A stretch of DNA of 6,275 bases from an uncultured Clostridium sp. (GTDB lineage: Bacteria; Bacillota; Clostridia; UBA1212; UBA1255), in assembly GCA_900555605.1 (NCBI GenBank), contig USLW01000127.1, positions 1 through 6,275 of the forward strand, read 5' to 3'. A program made the translations under genes and the position numbers. The notes below the pieces were generated by a model. That model saw nothing but the letters and a program-made list of their open reading frames with translations, searched no databases and was not told where the DNA came from. Below are positions 1 through 5,545 of the stretch, in pieces. The stretch's first letter is position 1. Every line of letters starts with the position of its first letter.

Positions 1-710
1 TGACCGCAGAGCAGAAGGGGAGCGTCAGCGCCGTGGAACTGTCGGAGCTGGAGATCTATAAAAAGGAAGAACGCCGCGCGGGCGAAGGCGCCGGAAATAC
101 AGGGAAAGCTTTTGACAGAGCTACCAAAGCGGCCCTTGATTTAAGCGGCGCAGCTGCTTCTGCCTCCTCCGAGAATCAACCGGCACAGAATGCCATTGAT
201 AGCAGCATTGATACAAAATGGGGCAGCAGTGAAAATTTCGTTCTTCCGCAATGGATACAGATCAAGCTGCCTGAAATTAAGGATCTTGCGGGATTTGCGC
301 TAAAGCAGGATTATTATTGGTCTGATGTAACAGATATGACGGTGGAGGTGGCTGCAGACGGTGGCTGGGAAACCGTATATACGATGACCGACGGATGTCT
401 GGACGAATTATTTGAAATTGATTTTGATACGCTGTGGAATACAGATACCATCCGATTCACCTTCCTTCAGGTCGGCGACAGCTGCAAGCGGGAGGAAGGC
501 GGCGCGCCTACTACCAGCATCGATATGAAAGAGATCCTGTTATACACGGCGGAAGCTGTCGGGGCGCAGCCGCGGCCCACTGTGCCGGACCCGACGATAC
601 CCGCTACGGGAGAGCAGCGCGAGATTGTGTCTTTTCTCACAGCCTTTTTTATGGCGGGTGCAGCGGCGGTGCTGATCGCTGTGGTTCGGAAGAAGCGTAC
701 CGAACAATAA
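1..710 (+). CDS. Cell-wall-anchored discoidin (F5/8 type C) domain protein, C-terminal part
   Basis: This gene is cut by the left edge; the reading frame is open from base 3 and gives 235 residues before the TAA at 708-710. The GTG at 33 is internal, not a start, because upstream codons continue a protein-like frame. The first visible residues (VELSELEIYKK) look like the last strand of one discoidin domain. A second follows over roughly 120-560 nt, with the family hallmarks SSENQPAQNAID, TKW and a WIQIKLP strand; such domains commonly bind sugars outside the cell. After a proline-rich spacer comes IPATG (597-611), a hydrophobic helix and the basic tail RKKRTEQ, which is the layout of a sortase signal, with Ile in place of the usual Leu of LPXTG. 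The protein is therefore probably covalently attached to the wall. Any enzymatic domain would lie upstream. Discoidin assignment is by motif only; the ligand is unknown. It converges on the regulator gene to its right. Confidence 0.85.
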   Translation, partial: TAEQKGSVSAVELSELEIYKKEERRAGEGAGNTGKAFDRATKAALDLSGAAASASSENQPAQNAIDSSIDTKWGSSENFVLPQWIQIKLPEIKDLAGFALKQDYYWSDVTDMTVEVAADGGWETVYTMTDGCLDELFEIDFDTLWNTDTIRFTFLQVGDSCKREEGGAPTTSIDMKEILLYTAEAVGAQPRPTVPDPTIPATGEQREIVSFLTAFFMAGAAAVLIAVVRKKRTEQ

Positions 711-794
711 AGCGTCTTTAAAAATTACCTGCGTCACAAAATGGTGCGGCGGTCACACAGCGCGTTCTTGTAAACCGCGCTGCGGATCGCCGCA
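708..794. terminator. Hairpin cluster between convergent genes, possible bidirectional terminator
   Basis: Three inverted repeats sit in the gap between the two converging genes. They are TAAAG/CTTTA at 708-720 (3-nt loop, overlapping the stop codon), CAGCGCG/CGCGCTG at 758-764 and 776-782 (11-nt loop), and TGCGG/CCGCA at 781-785 and 790-794 (4-nt loop, sharing two bases with the previous one). GC-rich hairpins here fit transcription ends for both genes, but neither large hairpin is followed by a clear T-run on either strand, so an intrinsic terminator is not proved. Confidence 0.35.
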
Positions 795-802
795 TCTGTC
801 TG

Positions 803-826
803 CCGGACCTTAAACCGGACCTTAAA
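803..826. repeat. Perfect 12-bp tandem duplication at the end of the regulator gene
   Basis: The unit CCGGACCTTAAA is present twice with no gap (803-814 and 815-826). The copy nearer the gene carries the regulator's stop codon (822-824). Because the unit length is a multiple of three, the second copy supplies another in-frame TAA at 810-812. It looks like a small slippage duplication. Confidence 0.9.
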
Positions 827-1895
827 GCAAAGAACCTTCCGTATAGGGACCGTTGATCAGCGTATTTTTGTGGATTTTTCGGTACCTGTACGGAGAGGTT
901 CCGATTTTCTGCTTGAAAATTCTGTTAAAATAAACTGCGTTGTCGTATCCCACCAAGGCTGGAATTTCGCTGATCCGGCAGTCTGTCGTGGCCAGCAGAT
1001 GACATGCTTCCTTTAATTTGATCCGCTGCAGGATCTTGATGAAGCTGTCTCCTGTGAGGTCTTGGATTAGCTTGCTTAAATACGGTACGGAATAATTAAA
1101 ATACTTTGCCGCATCTGTCAGCGTTACGGTTGTATAATGCTCCTGAAGATATTCAAGAATTTTGACTGCTGTTTCCCCCTTTTCCGACTCTTTGATTTCC
1201 TCTGCGCCGCTGCTCTTTTGAATCAACAGGTTGAACAATGAGATTAACAGGGCGTTTTTTACATAAGGGCTATTTTGCCCCTTCAATGCCTCTGCGATCA
1301 GAAACGTCATAATACCGCAGATTGCTGTGCTATCAGCGGCATGATACATTAAGAACTTCTTTTCCGCTAACGGCTTTGTATAAAGATGCTGCTTAATAAA
1401 CCGGATCAGACCGCTTCCCTCCGGCGTGAAAGATAAAAGCGGCTCAGTACAAAAGGCTTTTTTTATAATGATATTGATTATGATACTGTCGTCCCCTACC
1501 CAGAGCTTATGATATACGTTCGGCGGAAGAATGCAGATGTCTCCGCCGTTCATTTGATACAGCCGTCCTTCAATGGTATTGTCCGTCTGGCCCTTTAACA
1601 CATAAATCATCTCAAAATACGTGTGCTCATGCAGAAGGTCCGGGCTGTATCGAACATGCTTTCTCACTGTAATATCATGTTTGTAGTGATCGTCAAATAG
1701 GGTTCTGACATCGAAGGCGGCGACGTCCTCATAGACCTCGGGAATAATGTATTTCCGGATGTTTTTTGTTTCTGCAAGCAGCTTTTGCTTCTTTCCGGCA
1801 TCGGCTTTTGCTTCATGATACTTCATATAAAATATTTCATCTTCACTCAGCGGTTCCAAATATGACAAATCTTCGGGTAAAGGGGGATGGATCAT
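822..1895 (-). CDS. AraC-family transcriptional regulator with N-terminal cupin sensor domain
   Basis: A 357-residue DNA-binding regulator. About 85 N-terminal residues are not recognised. A cupin-like sensor follows, with HEHTYFE at 89-95 and GGD..ILPPNVYH at 117-129, the usual ligand-pocket motifs of sugar-responsive AraC proteins. The C-terminal 100 residues form the double helix-turn-helix: the first is near 259-285 (LTDAAKYFNYSVPYLSKLI), and the second carries the family signature GY....YFNRIFK...G.SPYRYR at 316-339. The ATG at 1895 is chosen because AGGAG (1906-1902) lies 6 nt upstream and a promoter -10 lies just beyond. A longer frame opening at a TTG at 1958 would begin inside the apparent -35 box and has no ribosome binding site. 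It is transcribed divergently from the two paralogous surface-protein genes, the classic position of a local activator. The inducer cannot be read from the sequence; a plant or host sugar is inferred. Confidence 0.93.
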   Translation of the reverse strand: MIHPPLPEDLSYLEPLSEDEIFYMKYHEAKADAGKKQKLLAETKNIRKYIIPEVYEDVAAFDVRTLFDDHYKHDITVRKHVRYSPDLLHEHTYFEMIYVLKGQTDNTIEGRLYQMNGGDICILPPNVYHKLWVGDDSIIINIIIKKAFCTEPLLSFTPEGSGLIRFIKQHLYTKPLAEKKFLMYHAADSTAICGIMTFLIAEALKGQNSPYVKNALLISLFNLLIQKSSGAEEIKESEKGETAVKILEYLQEHYTTVTLTDAAKYFNYSVPYLSKLIQDLTGDSFIKILQRIKLKEACHLLATTDCRISEIPALVGYDNAVYFNRIFKQKIGTSPYRYRKIHKNTLINGPYTEGSLL

Positions 1896-1901
1896 AGGAG
1901 G

Positions 1902-1906
1902 CTCCT
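1902..1906 (-). promoter_or_regulatory. Ribosome binding site of the AraC-type regulator
   Basis: AGGAG read on the minus strand, 6 nt before the ATG at 1895. It decides the start in favour of the 357-residue form. It is part of a small palindrome (AGGAGGCTCCT at 1896-1906), whose arms are too close together to fold as a hairpin. Confidence 0.8.
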
Positions 1907-1928
1907 GTTTTGCATTTAATTTTATGAT

Positions 1929-1958
1929 ATTATATTCCAATTCAAAAAAAGAATACAA
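1929..1958 (-). promoter_or_regulatory. Probable promoter of the AraC-type regulator gene
   Basis: Read on the minus strand there is a TTGTAT -35 (1958-1953), an 18-nt spacer and a perfect TATAAT -10 (1934-1929). Transcription would start near 1922, giving a leader of about 27 nt that still contains the ribosome binding site. This is one of the reasons to reject the upstream TTG start. Confidence 0.55.
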
Positions 1959-2001
1959 GCAACTGATGAAAAAAAGTATATATATTTCTTAAATTTATGC
2001 G

Positions 2002-2030
2002 TGTTTTTATGAAAAAAGATTTTTTATAAT
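2002..2030 (+). promoter_or_regulatory. Probable activator-dependent promoter of the surface-protein operon
   Basis: A perfect TATAAT lies at 2025-2030. At the 17-nt spacing the -35 position (2002-2007) reads TGTTTT, a poor match to TTGACA. A good -10 with a weak -35 is typical of promoters that need an activator, which fits the divergent AraC-type gene. An imperfect direct repeat, ATGAAAAAAAG at 1966-1976 and ATGAAAAAAG at 2009-2018, spaced 43 bp (about four helical turns), could be operator half-sites, but both are A-rich in an A-rich region and this is weak. The start of transcription would be near 2037. Confidence 0.5.
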
Positions 2031-2036
2031 TAAATA

Positions 2037-2172
2037 AAAGATGACGGAGACACCATTTCGGCTCAGCAGTGTACAATGCAGCGTTCATCGCTGAGAGAAG
2101 GGCGGAACCGTCTCCTGCAGAAGGATTGGCAGATGAAAATGCGGCAAGATTAATACTTTATATTTAGGAGGC
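2037..2172 (+). promoter_or_regulatory. Structured 5' leader with a possible ribosome-site switch
   Basis: The predicted mRNA has a leader of about 141 nt. GGAGAC (2046-2051) can pair with GTCTCC (2110-2115), enclosing a second stem, CTCAGC (2062-2067) with GCTGAG (2090-2095). Two alternatives compete. CAGCG (2079-2083) can pair with CGCTG (2089-2093) across a 5-nt loop. GTCTCCT (2110-2116) can also pair with AGGAGGC (2166-2172), seven pairs with one G-U, burying the ribosome binding site. So the outer stem and the anti-ribosome-site pairing are mutually exclusive. The sequence does not match any riboswitch consensus that I recognise. Short pairings can arise by chance, so function is inference. 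Confidence 0.35.
2166..2171 (+). promoter_or_regulatory. Ribosome binding site of the first paralogous surface protein
   Basis: A full AGGAGG lies 6 nt before the ATG at 2178. It is complementary to an upstream leader segment (2110-2116), so its exposure may be controlled. Confidence 0.85.
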
Positions 2173-2177
2173 TTTTT

Positions 2178-3851
2178 ATGCAAATTCGCAAGCATGCGTT
2201 GACCCTTTTTCTTGCAGTGGCAATGATTGTGTCCTGCACCGTCCTTCCGGTCGCTGCGGAGGAGGAAAAAGTAGCTGTTTATTCAGAGAATTTTGATTCC
2301 TTTGCGAATCATTCCGAGGCACAAGTCGGGCTTTCAAAGGTTTGGAAGCTGCTGCTTGACAATGTTTGGGATGAATCCAGCGGATTTTCTTTGGCGGATC
2401 ACAATGACGGCAAAGCGCTGAAGATCAGCTGGATCGGCGGAAGAATGATGCAGGCCCGGAATTTAGCGCTTCCGGAAAACTATGAAATTACCTTTCAGGC
2501 AAAAGGCGGCACTGACAGTGCGGCCGGCGGCTTTTTCTTCCTGCATGCATTGTCGGAAAATTATCAGGTTGCGCAGGTCTTTGATCTTTCGACAAATACC
2601 GTGCGGGATGCGGTGGTGGAGGATGTGGTCTCCATGAGCTTGTATGAAAGCGATGGAGACAGAAGCAGCGACTTCGGAGAGGGCGTGGGTTATGCCGGAA
2701 TCTACATCAAGCTTCACAAAGATAAGCTTTATATCGCAGTGAAAACGGAAGAAGCACATTCTGCTTCTTACATAAAAGGAATCGGCAATCTGCGCTATGC
2801 GGCCCAGCTCCCTGCAGGCAAAAGCTTTGATCGGGATTACGTGGATATCAAAATTATAGAAAAGGATAAAAGGGTTTCTTTCTATGCAGGAGATACGCTG
2901 CTGGGAAGTGTTGTTTATTCTGAAGAGAACGGCGGATATTTTACAAAGGCAGTGATTTACGACGCGGCTGGAAAGGAAGCTGCTTCTACGGATCGTGCCA
3001 AGATCTGCACGGAGAATGTGATCGGTTATTCCGTGCGCAACAGCAGCATGTACCTGGATAATATTAAGATCGACTCTCTGAGTGGTTCGGTAAATACCCT
3101 CAAGGTGGTTCCGATCTATGATGAATCCTATGAAAAAGGCGCTGCAGAGCGTATTCTTGCAGATGTAGAAATTGCGTTCCGCGTAACAGCTGCCCCGGGG
3201 GATGCCTTTAAATCGGTGACTTACAAAAACATGCCGACCTATACAGGGGCAAATACAGCCTTCCGGTTTTCTGTATATAAATGGATGTTTGATTATGATA
3301 CCACAATGGAAGGGGAACCGGTCTATGATACGGTAATATCGAATCATAAAGATTATCAGGATTGCGTGATCACATTTCCCGAACCGCTTGGCTCCGGCCA
3401 TTACCTGGCGGTGCTTTCTGAAGGAAAGCAGGGAGACAATGATTCCTCTCCGGGCATCTGGCTGCATGAGGCGCCGGAGGACAGAGATATCTTGGTGTTT
3501 TATAACGGAGAAGAAAAAAGCTTCGGCTTGTTCGCGGAATGTACGATGATTGAGGGGGGCGACCCTGACGGAACGGTTGCGGACTTAAATGCAACGCCGA
3601 CCCCTAACCCGCATGCGCCGACGCCATCCGCGGCAGAACCGACAGAAAGTCCTTCTGCTGCCACTGCGGATACATCCCCGGTCGCATCTACATCTGTGGT
3701 TCCGTCTCCGGTCCCTTCTGCTTCACCGGAGAATGCATCAGACACAGATGGGAGTCCGCTTCCTTATATTATTCTTGCGGTCTGTGGTGCGGTTATTATC
3801 GGAGCAGTAGTTTTTCTGATTCTCTTTAAGCGGAAAAAGGCAGGCAAATAG
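2178..3851 (+). CDS. Secreted, membrane-anchored two-domain surface protein (paralogue A)
   Basis: This 557-residue protein starts with a Sec signal peptide (basic 1-6, hydrophobic core, likely cleavage after Ala27). Residues about 31-300 resemble a LamG/concanavalin-type beta-sandwich (YSENFD near 35, GKALK, KGIGNLR at 200-206, then a YVDIKI..KDKRVSFY strand pair). Residues about 305-465 form a second domain with the core KNMPTYTG at 350-357; I do not recognise this family. A Pro/Ser/Thr-rich spacer (about 471-527) leads to a transmembrane helix (about 528-550) and the tail KRKKAGK. No LPXTG-like signal is present, so it seems held by the helix alone, facing outward. LamG-like folds often bind sugars; no catalytic residues are evident, so a glycan-binding role is inferred, not shown. 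It is followed 78 bp later by its paralogue, probably in one transcript driven by the promoter near 2025. Confidence 0.85.
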   Translation: MQIRKHALTLFLAVAMIVSCTVLPVAAEEEKVAVYSENFDSFANHSEAQVGLSKVWKLLLDNVWDESSGFSLADHNDGKALKISWIGGRMMQARNLALPENYEITFQAKGGTDSAAGGFFFLHALSENYQVAQVFDLSTNTVRDAVVEDVVSMSLYESDGDRSSDFGEGVGYAGIYIKLHKDKLYIAVKTEEAHSASYIKGIGNLRYAAQLPAGKSFDRDYVDIKIIEKDKRVSFYAGDTLLGSVVYSEENGGYFTKAVIYDAAGKEAASTDRAKICTENVIGYSVRNSSMYLDNIKIDSLSGSVNTLKVVPIYDESYEKGAAERILADVEIAFRVTAAPGDAFKSVTYKNMPTYTGANTAFRFSVYKWMFDYDTTMEGEPVYDTVISNHKDYQDCVITFPEPLGSGHYLAVLSEGKQGDNDSSPGIWLHEAPEDRDILVFYNGEEKSFGLFAECTMIEGGDPDGTVADLNATPTPNPHAPTPSAAEPTESPSAATADTSPVASTSVVPSPVPSASPENASDTDGSPLPYIILAVCGAVIIGAVVFLILFKRKKAGK

Positions 3852-3915
3852 CAATCCGGAAAGCGCTGCGGCCAAATTGCAGGTTTAGAAACCGGTCATT
3901 TCAATCAATCAAAAT

Positions 3916-3922
3916 AAGGAGG
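3916..3922 (+). promoter_or_regulatory. Ribosome binding site of paralogue B
   Basis: AAGGAGG lies 7 nt before the ATG at 3930. No convincing promoter or terminator was seen in the 78-bp gap after paralogue A, which supports co-transcription. Confidence 0.8.
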
Positions 3923-3929
3923 AATTTCC

Positions 3930-5447
3930 ATGAAAAAAAGATGTATTTTTTCCGCAGTACTGGTGCTGTTCCTTTTGGCAGCTGCCATAGGGCCCATATC
4001 AGTCTTTGCGGAAGAAACAGAAACTCCCGTGCTTTATACGGAAAATTTCGATGCTTTTGCTGATGTAAGCGCAGCAAAAAGTGAATTGGAAAAATATTGG
4101 TACCTGGAGAGTGCTTTTACACTGGAAGAAGCCGGTACGGGAAAAGCACTGAAATTGGACTGGGCGGCTGCAAACCGTCAGATGATTTTAGAGAAGGTAT
4201 ATGCGCCGCAGGATTATGAAGTATCTCTTTGCGTTATGGGCGGATCGATTACACAAGAGGGCGGCTTTATCTTTCTTCGCACCAATTCCGCGATTGCCCA
4301 CAGCTGGCCTAATACGTTATATGAAGCAGATCTGTGCCAGACAGACGGATTTACGTCCGGCGGTGTCGGCGTGACCGGAATTTTCCTCAAATTGCATGGG
4401 CCTAAGCTGCATATTGGAGTAAAAACCGCAGAAGCCGTGGATGATGTTTATCAAAAAGGAATCGGAAATCTCAGGCATATTGCGGACCTGCCTCAAGGTA
4501 AAGATTTCGGCCTGGAGTATGTGAATATTAAAATAACGGACCGAGATCACGTTGTTTCTGTTTATATAGAAGATGTGCTGGCGGCAACTATTACCTACTC
4601 AAATCCGGAAGGGGAATATTATACAAAGGCTGTCATCAAAAATGCAGACGGACAGATCGTCAAGCAAACTGAAACAGCCAGAATCGCAGTTGAGAATACC
4701 ATGGGGCTATCTGTAAGGGGCAGTTACATGAATGTGGATGAGTTAACGATCCGCTCTCTTACCGGGATCGCACCGGTGGTTCTGCCTGCTGCCGCGCTTT
4801 ATGATACAGATCAGCCCAGAGGCACACATTTTCAGGTGGGCGCCGACACAGAGCTGGCTATGAAAATAACGGTTGCGCCGGGAAAAGCGATGAAGTCGCT
4901 GACCTATAAAAATATGCCGACTTATACTGGACTGAAAACAGAGGTCACGTTTTCGGTGTATCAATGGAATACGGATTATACGTCCTCGCTGCAGCAGGCG
5001 CCGGTATACCGGGCAGTGGTATACGATCACAAAGACAATCAGGACCGCACCTTTGAATTCTGGAATCCGCTGCAGGCCGGTACTTATTTATTTGTACTTT
5101 CGGATGGTCGGAAAGGCGTAAACAACAGCGGCGCGGAAGCCGGCCCTCCCGGAGTCTGGCGTGCAGAGCCTTCAGATCGTTTAGGTGTTACGGTATTTGC
5201 CAACGGTGAGGAACAATCCTTTGCAATTTATTCGAGTATGGTACTGCTGGACGGCTACCCGATTGCGGTGGATCCCACAGAGCCTGAGCCGACGGAGCCC
5301 AATCCGCCGGAAACCGCAACCAATCCGCCGGAAACAAACGTACAAACCGGAGATGCGCAGATTTTTTTGGCGGGTGCGATTCTTCTGATTCCGGCCCTAA
5401 CGATCGCCGTTGCATGGGTGATGCGCAGAAAACGTATACATGCGTAA
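3930..5447 (+). CDS. Secreted two-domain surface protein with sortase-like NVQTGD signal (paralogue B)
   Basis: A 505-residue homologue of the preceding protein. It has a signal peptide (MKKR start, likely cleavage after Ala27), a LamG-like beta-sandwich (about 34-285; YTENFD near 36, KGIGNLR at 176-182) and the same unrecognised C-terminal domain (about 290-445; KNMPTYTG at 327-334). Over an ungapped 81-residue block (339-419 in A, 316-396 here) I count 44 identical residues. A short Pro/Glu/Thr spacer with a repeated NPPET leads to NVQTGD (470-475), a hydrophobic helix and the tail MRRKRIHA. This is a non-LPXTG sortase signal of the XXXTGD kind seen in Clostridia, so this copy is probably covalently wall-linked whereas paralogue A is not. 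Its N-terminal domain lacks a stretch present in A (about residues 120-165 there). Glycan binding is the likely role, by inference from the fold; there is no sign of catalytic residues. Confidence 0.85.
   Translation: MKKRCIFSAVLVLFLLAAAIGPISVFAEETETPVLYTENFDAFADVSAAKSELEKYWYLESAFTLEEAGTGKALKLDWAAANRQMILEKVYAPQDYEVSLCVMGGSITQEGGFIFLRTNSAIAHSWPNTLYEADLCQTDGFTSGGVGVTGIFLKLHGPKLHIGVKTAEAVDDVYQKGIGNLRHIADLPQGKDFGLEYVNIKITDRDHVVSVYIEDVLAATITYSNPEGEYYTKAVIKNADGQIVKQTETARIAVENTMGLSVRGSYMNVDELTIRSLTGIAPVVLPAAALYDTDQPRGTHFQVGADTELAMKITVAPGKAMKSLTYKNMPTYTGLKTEVTFSVYQWNTDYTSSLQQAPVYRAVVYDHKDNQDRTFEFWNPLQAGTYLFVLSDGRKGVNNSGAEAGPPGVWRAEPSDRLGVTVFANGEEQSFAIYSSMVLLDGYPIAVDPTEPEPTEPNPPETATNPPETNVQTGDAQIFLAGAILLIPALTIAVAWVMRRKRIHA
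5301..5335 (+). repeat. 14-bp direct repeat coding for the NPPET spacer
   Basis: AATCCGCCGGAAAC occurs at 5301-5314 and 5322-5335, 21 bp apart and in frame, giving NPPET twice in the wall-spanning spacer of paralogue B. Such repeats commonly change copy number by slippage. Confidence 0.85.
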
Positions 5448-5466
5448 AATAACAGCCTGCTGATAA

Positions 5467-5516
5467 GTGTAAAGTATAACAGGAGGCTTTCTGCAAGCTC
5501 TTGTTATACTTTATAT
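5467..5516 (+). terminator. Long hairpin after the surface-protein operon
   Basis: Positions 5471-5485 pair with 5498-5512 over 15 bp (one G-U). The stem extends outward by four further pairs (5467-5470 with 5513-5516, two of them G-U) and inward by three pairs after a bulged G, leaving a five-base loop. It lies 19 bp after the stop of paralogue B and about 30 bp before the next gene. The descending arm ends in ACTTTATAT rather than a clean T-run, so it may be a weak or two-way terminator, a 3' stability structure, or a barrier that lowers expression of the next gene. Confidence 0.6.
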
Positions 5517-5545
5517 CTATAAAATCATAAAGGGGATTTGATCCG

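Noticed and set aside
2178..2240. Possible lipoprotein signal (IVSC at residues 17-20) in paralogue A
   Set aside because: The Cys sits inside the hydrophobic core, a standard cleavage site follows at Ala27 as in the paralogue, and the protein already has a C-terminal membrane helix.
2463..3467. Long minus-strand open frame of 334 codons inside paralogue A
   Set aside because: It is antisense to a gene with a clear signal peptide, conserved domains and a paralogue. Its translation is rich in Cys, His, Arg and Ile with no recognisable motif, and it has no ribosome binding site that stands out.
3592..3760. Pro/Ser/Thr-rich low-complexity stretch as a repeat array
   Set aside because: There is no regular unit; it is an ordinary wall-spanning or stalk spacer of a surface protein.
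3858..3871. Catabolite-responsive (cre-like) site GGAAAGCGCTGCGG
   Set aside because: Three of the fixed consensus positions fail (first T, final C and A), and the site lies between two genes that appear co-transcribed.
5481..5490. AGGAGGCTTT, identical to the ribosome site region before 2178, as a start signal for a small gene
   Set aside because: No ATG, GTG or TTG follows at a workable distance, and the sequence is one arm of the long hairpin.
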